Below, in pieces: positions 1 to 8,590 of a stretch of 64,000 nucleotides of DNA. Numbering within the stretch: position 1 is the stretch's first letter; each line of letters begins with the position of its first letter. The position numbers and the translations under genes are program-made. This stretch comes from an uncultured Chloracidobacterium sp. (GTDB lineage: Bacteria; Acidobacteriota; Blastocatellia; Pyrinomonadales; Pyrinomonadaceae): contig CAKZGE010000002.1 of assembly GCA_936914845.1 (NCBI GenBank), positions 124,001 to 188,000 of the forward strand. Reading direction: 5' to 3'. The notes under the pieces are model-generated. The model was not told where the DNA came from. It made no database searches and worked only from the letters and a program-made list of their open reading frames with translations.

Positions 1-63
1 AGTCAAAACTAATGCTGCCGCGGCGCAAGCATTGCCCAGAAAGATCTTTAAAAAATTGATCAT
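1..63 (-). CDS. N-terminal fragment of a gene with a hydrophobic leader (cut by window edge)
   Basis: An ATG at 63-61 opens a frame that runs off the window and encodes 21 residues beginning MINFLKIFLGN and continuing with an alanine/leucine-rich stretch. It starts 3 bases after the pyrF stop codon, so it could be the next gene of the same minus-strand cluster. The composition looks like a signal peptide or first membrane helix, but too little is visible to identify the protein. Confidence 0.4.
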   Translation of the reverse strand, partial: MINFLKIFLGNACAAAALVLT

Positions 64-66
64 GAT

Positions 67-825
67 TCAGTTCCGCTTCTGCGGTTCACCGATCTCCTCA
101 AGAATTCTTGTCATTGCATCAACCGGGTCCGCGGCGGCCGTCACAGCTCTGCCGATGACCAAATGATCTGCCCCCGCTTCGATAGCGGCTGCCGGTGTCA
201 TTACACGCTTCTGATCGTCATTCGTTGCAAATAACGGCCTAACGCCCGGGGTGACGATCAAAAGGTCACCCGATCCGCTTTCGCTCCTGACCATGCGGGC
301 TTCACGAGCCGACGCAACGATGCCGTCCAATCCAGATCCCGCCGCCAATTTGGCTAAACGAAGCACTTCTGCTTCGACTCCGCCATCGATGCCGATCTCG
401 GCAAGCGTCGATCCATCCGAGCTCGTCAGGACAGTCACCGCAATAAGTAGTGGTTTTGCGATACCCTCGCGAGAGCAAAAACCGGCAAGTTCGTCTGCCG
501 TGCGGCTCATCATTTCACTTCCGCCCAAGGCATGCACATTGAACATCCAAACACCGAGCCGAGCGGCTTCCACGGCCGCCTTGGCAACCGTATTCGGAAT
601 GTCGTGATACTTCAGGTCGAGAAAGACCCGATGGCCGGCAGAAGATATCTCCCGCACCAGTTCACCACCTCCGGCGGTAAATAGCTGCATTCCTATCTTA
701 AAAGCTCCGACGTGGTCCTCTAACTGCGCTACCAGTTCGCGAGCTTCATGAACGGTTTCTACGTCAAGGGCGATTATTATCCTCTCACGTGCGGAAAGCG
801 TCACTTTTTCAGCGGCCGAAGGCAT
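67..825 (-). CDS. pyrF: Orotidine 5'-phosphate decarboxylase
   Basis: This enzyme converts OMP to UMP in the last step of de novo pyrimidine synthesis, in the cytoplasm. The TIM-barrel landmarks are visible: an IIALDVE strand near the start, the catalytic block DLKYHDIPNTV in the middle, and the phosphate-binding end TPGVRP followed by a GADHLVIGRAV segment. The length of about 252 residues is normal. I use the ATG at 825 because a GGAG sits 7 bases upstream. A longer frame from 870 would overlap the preceding gene and add an unconserved extension. The gene is 4 bases after the stop of the CPCC mini-protein, so it is probably co-transcribed with the genes up to the GNAT acetyltransferase. Recognition is from sequence motifs. 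Confidence 0.95.
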   Translation of the reverse strand: MPSAAEKVTLSARERIIIALDVETVHEARELVAQLEDHVGAFKIGMQLFTAGGGELVREISSAGHRVFLDLKYHDIPNTVAKAAVEAARLGVWMFNVHALGGSEMMSRTADELAGFCSREGIAKPLLIAVTVLTSSDGSTLAEIGIDGGVEAEVLRLAKLAAGSGLDGIVASAREARMVRSESGSGDLLIVTPGVRPLFATNDDQKRVMTPAAAIEAGADHLVIGRAVTAAADPVDAMTRILEEIGEPQKRN

Positions 826-829
826 TTGT

Positions 830-1117
830 TCACTCCATATCGAGCGGATTTCTGAATGGTGTTCCGTCATCCTGATCCGCTTTTTTCAACGCCTCGCGAA
901 ACTTTTCGTCCAGCAATCGTTCGCGATCTTTTTGCGACGACATTTCCTGTTGAAACAGATTGTCGCGAAGCTCCTTTTGCCTGCTCAATTCACCTTGCAG
1001 ATCCTCAAAGGTGCCATGCGTCCGCTTCTTCTCTTCGTGAGAGATCAAACTGCCGGTTGTCGCATCTATGGTCAAAACGGCTTCGCAGCACGGACATATA
1101 ACACTGATCTTTTCCAT
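830..1117 (-). CDS. Small CPCC-motif protein with predicted coiled coil
   Basis: This is a protein of about 95 residues, not recognised as a named family. It starts with MEKISVICPCCEAVL, a two-cysteine knuckle like half of a zinc ribbon. A charged helical stretch rich in E, K, Q and R then follows (residues about 30-80), which looks like a coiled coil. There is no signal peptide, so it is probably cytoplasmic. The start could also be a GTG at 1126 that overlaps the upstream lipoprotein stop as GTGA. I list the ATG at 1117 because it begins directly at the conserved-looking part. The tight packing with the lipoprotein and pyrF suggests translational coupling. Function unknown. Confidence 0.7.
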   Translation of the reverse strand: MEKISVICPCCEAVLTIDATTGSLISHEEKKRTHGTFEDLQGELSRQKELRDNLFQQEMSSQKDRERLLDEKFREALKKADQDDGTPFRNPLDME

Positions 1118-1122
1118 GTGTA

Positions 1123-1740
1123 TCACTGGGCTCCGGCGATCCGGACAATATCCTCGGCCGGCACCTTGCCTAGGTCTTTGATCGCATCTCCGGCAAGGTC
1201 TTTCGTTTTACCATTTCGAAAATACACCTTGATCGAGGATCTTTTACCGGAAACGGTCTTTACAACCTTGGCTATCGACGGATGGCTGTTAAATGTGCGG
1301 GTTTCGACCATGTCTTTCGTCAGCGAAGCGCTGTAGGTCGAATCATCCGGAGCCGGAACCGGTGTTACGACCGGCGGAGCGTTCGGGTCACCTTTGTCTC
1401 GAGCCTTAAGAGCGTCTATCCGTTCTTTCCGAGCTCGCTGCAGCGGCGTCATTTCCTCTTCGCTCACCGGCGGCGGCTGGGTAGCAGCGGCGGGTTCCGT
1501 ATTATTCGCACTGTTGCCTGCCGGTTGCCCGGCGGCTATCTGCGGGTCAGCCGGAAAACCTGCGGGCGTTGCCGCATTCGGCTGCGGGCCGCTATTCGAA
1601 CCCGTCGGATTCGCCGGCTGGCTTGCAACATTCAGCACTTTTTTGTTCGCTGCCGTCTGTTGATCTTCGCCCGCCGCACCGCCGCAAGCCGAAAGGGCCG
1701 CCGCGACCGTTAAAATTCCGGCTGCTGTAAAGATTTTCAT
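1123..1740 (-). CDS. Secreted lipoprotein, proline/asparagine-rich, unknown function
   Basis: A 205-residue protein beginning with a short positively charged end and a hydrophobic segment that closes in the lipobox LSAC (Cys19), so it should be lipidated and anchored in a membrane. The first half of the mature protein is low complexity (A, N, P, G, Q), typical of a flexible tether. The C-terminal 60-70 residues (from about SASLTKDMVETRTF) look folded and contain a KVYFRNGKTKDL strand pair. The start codon overlaps the GNAT stop by 4 bases, which implies coupling. No family is recognised. Confidence 0.75.
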   Translation of the reverse strand: MKIFTAAGILTVAAALSACGGAAGEDQQTAANKKVLNVASQPANPTGSNSGPQPNAATPAGFPADPQIAAGQPAGNSANNTEPAAATQPPPVSEEEMTPLQRARKERIDALKARDKGDPNAPPVVTPVPAPDDSTYSASLTKDMVETRTFNSHPSIAKVVKTVSGKRSSIKVYFRNGKTKDLAGDAIKDLGKVPAEDIVRIAGAQ

Positions 1741-2327
1741 TTATAACTCCTGATCTTTTCGAGGAGCAGCCTTCGCGTCTGCTCCCATTCTTCTTCAATG
1801 ATACTGAAATAAACCGAATCACGGAAACGGCCGCTTTCCGTGATCATATGCCGCCGCAGAATTCCCTCCTGCTTTGCACCTATCCGCATCATGGCCGACC
1901 GCGAATCTTCATTGAGTCGATCTGTTTTCAATTCGACACGAATGCACTTCCAAACATCGAACGCATGAGTCAACATTAACAGCTTTGCCGCCGTATTTAT
2001 GTGCGAACGCTGAAATTCCGGGGTTATCCACGTCCACCCGATCTCGGCCCTACGATTGTTTCGGTCGATATTGCCGAATCTCGTCGAACCTACAATTTTG
2101 TCGGATTCTTGGTCTATGGTGACAAATGGCAGTGCCGTTCCCGCTATCTGCTCCGCCAACGCCGCGTCAATATAACGCTGCATGTCGTCACGGCTTGCAC
2201 ATCTATTCGTGGTCCATTTCCACAACTCCGGAAAGTGTCCGATCCGCCATAGCTCATCGCCATCAACGCTTTCCAGAGGCCGCAAACGGACACCATGACC
2301 TTCCAGAACTGTCGGTTGATTCTCCAT
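1737..2327 (-). CDS. GNAT-family N-acetyltransferase (RimJ/RimL-like)
   Basis: A GCN5-related acetyltransferase that would transfer acetyl from acetyl-CoA to an amine, possibly a protein N-terminus or small molecule. Family features are the opening VRLRPLESVDGDELW, a central GSTRFGNIDRNNRRAEIGWTW region and a conserved C-terminal block around LKTDRLNEDSRSAMMRIGAKQEGILRRH, which matches the RimJ/RimL subgroup. About 196 residues from the ATG at 2327. The longer frame would need a TTG start and adds only a hydrophobic extension. It overlaps the lipoprotein gene by 4 bases. Substrate unknown. Confidence 0.85.
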   Translation of the reverse strand: MENQPTVLEGHGVRLRPLESVDGDELWRIGHFPELWKWTTNRCASRDDMQRYIDAALAEQIAGTALPFVTIDQESDKIVGSTRFGNIDRNNRRAEIGWTWITPEFQRSHINTAAKLLMLTHAFDVWKCIRVELKTDRLNEDSRSAMMRIGAKQEGILRRHMITESGRFRDSVYFSIIEEEWEQTRRLLLEKIRSYK

Positions 2328-2407
2328 TTTGAACCTGTTGATTATAAAGAAAAATGCGGCCAATAACCAGTATCGGCCGCCAACGCAGAACTATTTTTTC
2401 CCGACGA

Positions 2408-3829
2408 TCAGATGTCGTAATACATCGAAAATTCCAGCGGATGCGGACGCAAGCGAAGCGGAGTGATCTCTTTTTCACGCTTGTATTCGATCCAACGGTC
2501 GATCATCGCTTTTGTAAAAACGTCGCCTTTAAGCAAGAATTCGTGATCGGCTTCAAGAGCCTTCAAGGCTTCATCAAGACTTCCCGGTAATGAAGGAACA
2601 TTTGCCAATTCTTCTGCCGGCAGGTCATAGATATCTTTATCAAGGGGAGCACCCGGATCAATTCGGTTTTGAATGCCGTCCAATCCGGCCATCAGCAATG
2701 CCGCAAATGTAATGTATGGGTTGCAGCTCGGATCCGGCGGCCTAAATTCGAGCCGTTTTGCTTTCGGCGACGGCGAGAACATTGGAATACGAACAGCCGC
2801 CGAACGGTTGCGTGCCGAATATGCTAAATTGACCGGAGCTTCGAAACCCGGGACCAGACGCTTATAGCTATTGGTCGTGGGTGCTGCGAAGGCAATCAAC
2901 GCCGGAGCATGTTTCAGCAAGCCGCCGATATAGAATTTCGCCATCTCCGAAAGTCCCGCATACTCATCACCCGCAAAAAGCGGGTTTCCGTCTTTCCAAA
3001 GAGATTGGTGGCAATGCATCCCCGAACCATTGTCGCCATACAGCGGTTTCGGCATAAAAGTAGCTGTCTTCCCGTGGATATTTGCAGTATTCTTGACAAT
3101 GTATTTGAACAACATCAAATTGTCTGCCGTATGCAGCAGATTCGAATATTTGAAGTCGATCTCACATTGTCCGGCCGTTGCTACTTCATGGTGATGACAT
3201 TCGACATCAATTCCCACGTCGCCCAGTATTCCCGAGATCGAATTTCTTAGATCGACCAATGTATCCATCGGGGCCACCGGAACATATCCTTCTTTCGGAC
3301 GGATGTGATAGCCCATGTTCGGATCATCGGCGGTACCCTTTCTTCCGGTGTTCCAGTGCCCTTCTTCGGAATCTACTGAAAACCCGGCCGATTGCTGATC
3401 GTTATGAAAGTTTACATTGTCAAAGACAAAGAATTCGGCTTCCGGACCAACAAAGGCCGTGTCGGCGATGCCGGTAAAGCGCAGATAGCTTTCTGCACGC
3501 ACAGCGACCGATCGCGGATCAAGGCCGTAACCTTCTTTCGTGATGGGTTCAACTACGTTAGCGATCAGACAGATCGTCGTCTCATCTGCAAATGGATCTA
3601 CCCAAAACCTCGTCGGGTCAGGAACCAGAAGCATATCGGATTCATTGATCGCCGCCCAGCCGCGGAGACTCGATGCGTCGAATCCGAAGCCGTCCTCAAA
3701 TGAATCTTCCGTCAAATTGTGGATCGGGTAGGTCAGGTGATGCCATGAACCCACCAGATCAGTGAAGCGGATCGACACAAACCGTGCCTCTTGATCCGCG
3801 GCATAAGTAAGAACGTTTTTTGGAGTCAT
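2408..3829 (-). CDS. glnA: Glutamine synthetase, type I
   Basis: This enzyme makes glutamine from glutamate, ammonia and ATP and is central to nitrogen assimilation. At 473 residues it has the GSI length. Visible landmarks include FDASSLRGW near the N-terminus, the metal and glutamate site GPEAEFF, the loop NGSGMHCHQSLW, and an ending HPLEFSMYYDI. The segment KDIYDLPAEE carries the tyrosine that is adenylylated in the GSI-beta subgroup, so control by adenylylation is likely (inference). The start is the ATG at 3829 with AGGAAT just upstream. The longer frame to 3952 is rejected because a sigma-54 promoter lies inside it. It stands alone between the GNAT cluster and the pilin pair. Confidence 0.97.
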   Translation of the reverse strand: MTPKNVLTYAADQEARFVSIRFTDLVGSWHHLTYPIHNLTEDSFEDGFGFDASSLRGWAAINESDMLLVPDPTRFWVDPFADETTICLIANVVEPITKEGYGLDPRSVAVRAESYLRFTGIADTAFVGPEAEFFVFDNVNFHNDQQSAGFSVDSEEGHWNTGRKGTADDPNMGYHIRPKEGYVPVAPMDTLVDLRNSISGILGDVGIDVECHHHEVATAGQCEIDFKYSNLLHTADNLMLFKYIVKNTANIHGKTATFMPKPLYGDNGSGMHCHQSLWKDGNPLFAGDEYAGLSEMAKFYIGGLLKHAPALIAFAAPTTNSYKRLVPGFEAPVNLAYSARNRSAAVRIPMFSPSPKAKRLEFRPPDPSCNPYITFAALLMAGLDGIQNRIDPGAPLDKDIYDLPAEELANVPSLPGSLDEALKALEADHEFLLKGDVFTKAMIDRWIEYKREKEITPLRLRPHPLEFSMYYDI

Positions 3830-3918
3830 ATTCCTAATATTCAATGTAATTATTAAAGCATTTTCTCGAAAGGTCGAAGGGTATATATCCTTTGCTGCTT
3901 CCGAAGTGGGAACGAATG

Positions 3919-3933
3919 GCAAGATGTGTGCCA
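3919..3933 (-). promoter_or_regulatory. Sigma-54 (-24/-12) promoter of glnA
   Basis: Read on the minus strand the site is TGGCACACATCTTGC. It matches the sigma-54 consensus TGGCAC-N5-TTGC exactly in both elements and in spacing. Transcription would start about 12 bases downstream, giving a leader of roughly 80 bases before the glnA ATG at 3829. This is the classic arrangement for nitrogen-regulated glnA. I saw no convincing NtrC-type palindrome upstream. Confidence 0.85.
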
Positions 3934-4060
3934 TTCCGCATACTGAAAGCAACCACTTGTTAATGCAGCATTTACGTCACGACCCTGGATTTTCCATCCC
4001 GCTTAAAATACTACATTATTGTCGTATCCACTTTCGCTTCAAACATTTTTGTAGGAAATG

Positions 4061-4101
4061 AAAAAGAACGCGAGCTGCCATCCAATCAGCCCGCGTTCTT
4101 T
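4061..4101 (-). terminator. Intrinsic terminator of the 4137-5861 gene
   Basis: Ten-base arms (4063-4072 and 4092-4101, AAAGAACGCG and its complement) flank a 19-base loop. On the minus strand the 3' arm runs into a T-rich stretch (TTCTTTTTC). It lies about 35 bases past the stop of the large one-helix protein. Confidence 0.8.
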
Positions 4102-4136
4102 GTGGGAGGGTAAAAGCCGATGATCCCTGGGTCGGC

Positions 4137-5861
4137 CTATTTCTCCGTGGGAGTAAACAATTCCATCCGCTCACCGGACGCAAATCCTACCGTCTTTCCT
4201 TTCCGATTGATAAGTTCCACTCGCGAAAGACCTTTTTCCTTTGCGAAAAGCGAGGTCTTTTCCAACAAAGCCCGTCGCTGATCTTCACTTAATTCCTCAA
4301 AGCTCGGTTTCATTACCGCATACAGCGTCTGGCCGGTCGCTCGGACGACACCGATCTGCTGAGCCAGTTCGGCGTTGGTCAATTGGATCGTCTTCGCGGG
4401 AGTTGCGACAGCAGTTTCTGCTGAACGTTCGCTCCAAAGAAAGAGCCCGATACAGGACACAACGACCAAAAGGGTCGCGGCGAGCAGCCATCTGTTCACC
4501 CCCGCAACGTCGATCGTAAAAAAGGACGGTACCTTTTCAATATCGATCGTCGTCGCTGTCCTGGTTATCGGTGTTGCCGCCGGTTGCTCTTCAGCGGTCG
4601 TTTCTTCGTACGGCCCATCATCCGTCGTCTGTTCCAGCAATTCCACCAAACGGAGTGTTTTGCCGGTGGCGGCCGATATCAGCAGATCGTCGGCTAGGCC
4701 ATATTTTTCCTGCAGGGAGGCGTTGTCGAATGCCATCTTTTCTCGTTCGATCAGATCAACATATCGATTTCCGATACGGACGTTACAATCCATCACTTCG
4801 GCTGCTACTTCCGGAACGTAAAACAGCTCTCCCAACGCCTCTTTGTAATTCTTTACTCGATCGAAAAACCCGACCTCTAGCAATTGATCGAATGAACGGG
4901 CTTCTTCCGCCTCTTTTGCAAAGGCCTTGAACTCTCCGGTTGACGCAAGAACCGCTTCGCTATGTTCAGCCTTTGAATAAAGCAAAATGCTGGACCAATT
5001 TTCGTAAAGCGTTTGAATGTGGGCGATCATATCGTTGTGCCCGAACAGGAGTTTCCTTTTCTGGCCGCCTATATCGCGCGTGAAAAGTTTTGTCATCACA
5101 AAGTCGAATTTCGCTCGGACGTCCTCCGTGTAGGGGGCATTTCGATAAAAACGCGAAAGCGATATCAACGCTTGTGAGCTGAGAGCTGGACGAGAATTTT
5201 CGCAGAACTGGCGAATAGCGGCTACTGAAATGTGCTCGTTGCGTTCACACAGTGCAGCATTCCACGATTCGGTTTCCTGCATCAGCAAAAACTCCGCTTC
5301 GGCATGTTCGCTGGAATCTGTATTGCCCGAAACTTGCAAAAAGCGATGAAGGGCTTTTTTCACTTCCAGATCATTGAAAACCTCAGGTACGACGCGCATA
5401 TATTCGCGCTCGACGTTCGAGAAAAGGTGTTCGACCAGTTGCAGGCTTCCAACCTCTTCCATTGCTCGCCGACGAAAGAATTCGCTCTCGTCCTCCGGCT
5501 TTTCAAATTCTGGCAGGTCGTCATCCAGGGCGAGTTCGTCGTCGCCAGAGATCTCCAATTCGACGTTCGCCATCTCGCCCGCTCCGCTGAATTCGGGGGC
5601 GGAAACGATGTGGGCATTAGAACTGTAACTGCCGTCATCGTCTGTGAATTGCAGATGAGGCCTTTCCGCAGACCGCGTGGTGACCTGCGACCCGCGGATC
5701 GCAGCGACCGGTGCGGCGGCACTCTTTGCTCCGTGGTTCGGAATTGGGGTAGATGTGGGCACTTGATCTTGTTCGAGCAGATTTTCGGCTTTCAGCTCAC
5801 AGATCAGATCATCATAGACGTTCATATCTGTCTCTCGGTTTAGGGGGTTAGGGGATTTCAT
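4137..5861 (-). CDS. Large acidic protein with one C-terminal transmembrane helix, unknown function
   Basis: A 574-residue protein that I do not recognise. The first 150 residues are acidic and low complexity, with runs such as ELDDDLPEFEKPEDESEFF. The middle (about 150-400) is helical and charged. One clear membrane helix (WLLAATLLVVVSCIGLFLW) lies near residue 480. About 75 residues follow, ending in a compact segment with VELINRKGKTVGFASG. There is no signal peptide, so the large N-terminal part is probably cytoplasmic with a short domain outside. The ATG at 5861 has GGAG five bases upstream; an in-frame ATG at 5825 is an alternative. It starts 21 bases after the pilin-like gene, which suggests a link to pilus or secretion function (inference). 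Confidence 0.75.
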   Translation of the reverse strand: MKSPNPLNRETDMNVYDDLICELKAENLLEQDQVPTSTPIPNHGAKSAAAPVAAIRGSQVTTRSAERPHLQFTDDDGSYSSNAHIVSAPEFSGAGEMANVELEISGDDELALDDDLPEFEKPEDESEFFRRRAMEEVGSLQLVEHLFSNVEREYMRVVPEVFNDLEVKKALHRFLQVSGNTDSSEHAEAEFLLMQETESWNAALCERNEHISVAAIRQFCENSRPALSSQALISLSRFYRNAPYTEDVRAKFDFVMTKLFTRDIGGQKRKLLFGHNDMIAHIQTLYENWSSILLYSKAEHSEAVLASTGEFKAFAKEAEEARSFDQLLEVGFFDRVKNYKEALGELFYVPEVAAEVMDCNVRIGNRYVDLIEREKMAFDNASLQEKYGLADDLLISAATGKTLRLVELLEQTTDDGPYEETTAEEQPAATPITRTATTIDIEKVPSFFTIDVAGVNRWLLAATLLVVVSCIGLFLWSERSAETAVATPAKTIQLTNAELAQQIGVVRATGQTLYAVMKPSFEELSEDQRRALLEKTSLFAKEKGLSRVELINRKGKTVGFASGERMELFTPTEK

Positions 5862-5882
5862 GGGAGTTCTCCGGTCGTTCCT

Positions 5883-6311
5883 TCAATTTACCGGTAGTAT
5901 TTGGGTTATCTGGCCGGATTGATCGATCTCAAACTTATAGATGATGTCGTCGCCGGTCACATTGCGGGTGGCGGTTATGGTGTAAGATTCTTTGAGATCA
6001 GCATCCGAAGGTGTCACACCGCCCATCTCGAACACAAATTTACCGCGGATCAGGTTTGGTGAATTCCACTGTCCGATGCTTCCGCCAAGTTGATTGTTCA
6101 GCTCATCGAGCCTGCAAAATCGCGAACGCTGTGAATAGCACCCTACTTGCGAGGAGGACATTGTCCGCATCGTTGCAAAGGTGGTGCTGTTCTCGGCTGC
6201 GCGAGAAGCTTTTTGATAGGCCGGCACACCGATCGCGGCGATGATGCCAACGATGACCACAACGAGCATCAGTTCTATCAATGAAAAGCCTTTTTGATTT
6301 GTATCTTGCAT
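5883..6311 (-). CDS. Type IV pilin-like protein (prepilin)
   Basis: A 142-residue prepilin. The N-terminus reads MQDTNQKGFSLIELMLVVVIV: a short charged leader, the G/F prepilin peptidase cleavage point and the glutamate at mature position 5, followed by the long hydrophobic helix used for fibre packing. After cleavage and N-methylation the protein would assemble into a type IV pilus or a type II secretion pseudopilus. The globular part has two cysteines (CYSQRSRFC) that may form a disulfide. It is the first gene of a minus-strand pair with the 574-residue protein. Major pilin versus pseudopilin cannot be decided without the assembly genes, which are not in the window. Confidence 0.9.
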   Translation of the reverse strand: MQDTNQKGFSLIELMLVVVIVGIIAAIGVPAYQKASRAAENSTTFATMRTMSSSQVGCYSQRSRFCRLDELNNQLGGSIGQWNSPNLIRGKFVFEMGGVTPSDADLKESYTITATRNVTGDDIIYKFEIDQSGQITQILPVN

Positions 6312-6566
6312 AACTATTCCTTATCGCCACTCAAATTAGTGACATTTATTGACACCATTTTTTGGCATTACGTCTATCTCGGAAGGGCTAACTCGTTCGA
6401 TAAACCCTTTAATTCCTTGAGTTTGAAAGATCAGGGGACGGTGTGGGTTCGTTCTCCGGTATAGGCATTGTGCAAAACGTATGCCACTTAGCCGGCTCGT
6501 TCAAAACCCCACAAAAATAAGGCTGTTGTTTCAGAATTGTTTTTTTGGTAAACTTACGGTTTTTAT

Positions 6567-6592
6567 GCCGTACGGCAATGTACGGCCTTTTT
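6567..6592 (+). promoter_or_regulatory. Terminator-like hairpin in the speA leader (possible attenuator)
   Basis: Perfect 7-base arms GCCGTAC (6567-6573) and GTACGGC (6580-6586) enclose a 6-base loop and are followed by a five-T run (6588-6592), directly before the speA ribosome binding site. An upstream TACGG (6555-6559) can pair with CCGTA (6568-6572) and would exclude the first hairpin. The arrangement looks like an attenuator, but if transcription starts close by, the alternative pairing may not be transcribed. Confidence 0.5.
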
Positions 6593-6607
6593 AATGGAGA
6601 GAACGCA

Positions 6608-8530
6608 TTGAGTTCAGTTATTGAAGAAACTGCCGAACTTTACGGCATAGGCAATTGGGGGGCAGATTATTTCGGCGTTAATCGCAAGGGCAATCTGATA
6701 GTAAAAGCTCCCGAGAACGAAAGCTTGACCGCGGACGTGAAAGAGATCATTGACGATCTTCGGAAACGCGGTATCAATACGCCTGTTCTGCTCCGTTTTC
6801 CGCAGCTTCTTTCAGGTCAGATCCGCAAACTTCACACGGCTTTCAAAAAATCGATCAAGGAATTTGAATACGAAGGCGAGCATTTGTGCGTTTACCCGAT
6901 GAAGGTCAATCAGAACCGCGCGGTGATCGAAGAATATCTTCGTGAAGGGACACGATACAATTTCGGGCTTGAGGCCGGATCAAAGGCGGAACTTTACGCG
7001 GCATTGGCGTTAGAGCAGGCGAAGGATAGTTTATTGGTGCTCAACGGTTTTAAAGACCGTGATTTTATCAAGTTGGCCTTTGCTGGTGCCGGAGCCGGCA
7101 AAAAGGTCGTTATCGTTATAGAAAAACTTGGCGAATTGACCCACACGCTCGATCTGGTCAATGAGGTCACAACCGAAAACCCTGACGCCAATCTGCCGAT
7201 GATCGGTGTTCGCGTAAAGCTTTATTCGAAAGGCTCGGGCAAATGGGAAAAGTCCGGCGGAGAAGCCGCGAAATTTGGATTGACGACGACCGAGATACTT
7301 GAAGTGATCCGCCAGCTGGCCGAGGCCGGCCGTACGGATATGCTTCGGCTGCTGCATTTCCACATCGGCTCGCAATTGACCGACATTAAGCGGATCAAGA
7401 ATGCGATGAAAGAAGCCGCACGCACATATTCAAAGATCCGACAGATGGGCATACCGATCGATTACCTCGATGTCGGCGGCGGAATGGCGGTCGATTATGA
7501 TGGTTCGCGGACATCCTTCGAATCCTCAGCAAATTATAATGCTCGCGAATTTGCAAATGACGTGATCTATGTGATCAAGACCGTTTGTGACGACGAGAAC
7601 GTCCCGCATCCGACGATCATCCAAGAATCAGGCCGCTTTTTATCGGCATATCATGCCATTCTCGTCACGAACATTCAGGACGAGATCGAAACGGTGGTCG
7701 AAGATCTGACGCCAATGACGGTCGATCCGGATGATCCGCAGATCGTCCGCGAATTATTCGACCTGCGCGAGACTATAAACGGGAAAAATTACCGTGAATA
7801 TTATCACGACGCCCTGGAGAACCGCGACGAATTGTTCACGATGTTCAACCTAGGACTGATCTCGCTCGAGGATAAGGGAAAGGGCGAAGTCCTTTTTTGG
7901 GACGTTTGCGAAAAGGCCGATCAATTTGCCCAGCAAAAGAAATATGTAAGCGAGGAATTTACAGAACTCCGCCGGCTGCTCTGTGCAAAATATCTAGCCA
8001 ATTTCTCGGTATTTCGGTCAATGCCGGACAACTGGGCATTGGAACAACTGTTCCCGATATTGCCGATACATAAACTCAACAAAAAGCCGATCGAATATGC
8101 TACGCTATGTGATATCACCTGCGATTCGGACGGCATTGTCGATAAATTTGTTGATCTGCACGATGTGAAGCCGGTTCTGGCTCTTCATAAGCTAGATAAG
8201 AATGAGCCGTACTACTTGGCGATGATGTTGGTGGGTGCCTATCAGGAAGTTATGGGAAATAACCATAATCTCTTCGGTGTTCCTAACGAAGCTCATATTT
8301 TCATTAGCGAAGAGGGTTATATCATTAAGCAGGTGCTCGCCGGTGCGACCCTGGCAGAATCCCTTTCGACCGTGCGTTTCGATTCGGCACAGCTGCACGA
8401 TCAATTCCGACGGCTGATAATGGCCCGGATCAAGAGCGGACAGCTTTCGCCTAAAGAAGGCAACAGTCTTATTGAATTTTACGAAGGCCAAGCAGAAGCA
8501 TATACATATTTGCTTCCCAACGGGAAATGA
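6608..8530 (+). CDS. speA: Biosynthetic arginine decarboxylase
   Basis: A PLP-dependent enzyme of alanine-racemase fold (fold III) that decarboxylates arginine to agmatine, the entry to polyamine synthesis. About 640 residues, the usual length of SpeA. Family landmarks include YPMKVNQN with the PLP lysine, GLEAGSKAELYAAL, HFHIGSQLTDI, LDVGGGMAVDYDGS and the C-terminal VLFWDVCEKADQF region. The most likely start is the TTG at 6608, which has GGAGAG 7 bases upstream. The earlier ATG at 6578 lies inside a hairpin and has no ribosome binding site. A DHS-family gene begins 60 bases downstream on the same strand, suggesting a polyamine operon. Confidence 0.95.
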   Translation: MSSVIEETAELYGIGNWGADYFGVNRKGNLIVKAPENESLTADVKEIIDDLRKRGINTPVLLRFPQLLSGQIRKLHTAFKKSIKEFEYEGEHLCVYPMKVNQNRAVIEEYLREGTRYNFGLEAGSKAELYAALALEQAKDSLLVLNGFKDRDFIKLAFAGAGAGKKVVIVIEKLGELTHTLDLVNEVTTENPDANLPMIGVRVKLYSKGSGKWEKSGGEAAKFGLTTTEILEVIRQLAEAGRTDMLRLLHFHIGSQLTDIKRIKNAMKEAARTYSKIRQMGIPIDYLDVGGGMAVDYDGSRTSFESSANYNAREFANDVIYVIKTVCDDENVPHPTIIQESGRFLSAYHAILVTNIQDEIETVVEDLTPMTVDPDDPQIVRELFDLRETINGKNYREYYHDALENRDELFTMFNLGLISLEDKGKGEVLFWDVCEKADQFAQQKKYVSEEFTELRRLLCAKYLANFSVFRSMPDNWALEQLFPILPIHKLNKKPIEYATLCDITCDSDGIVDKFVDLHDVKPVLALHKLDKNEPYYLAMMLVGAYQEVMGNNHNLFGVPNEAHIFISEEGYIIKQVLAGATLAESLSTVRFDSAQLHDQFRRLIMARIKSGQLSPKEGNSLIEFYEGQAEAYTYLLPNGK

Positions 8531-8590
8531 TGCTGGACTTTCGACCTATTGCGACTTTAGTTTACTGATCTATTTTTTTCTGGAGATATT

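Noticed and set aside
3919..3952. Longer glnA frame to 3952 as the true N-terminus
   Set aside because: The extension has no ribosome binding site and contains an exact sigma-54 promoter. The ATG at 3829 starts at the family N-terminus.
3934..4060. NtrC-binding palindrome upstream of the glnA sigma-54 promoter
   Set aside because: Only partial half-sites (for example GGTTGC) were seen, below what I would support.
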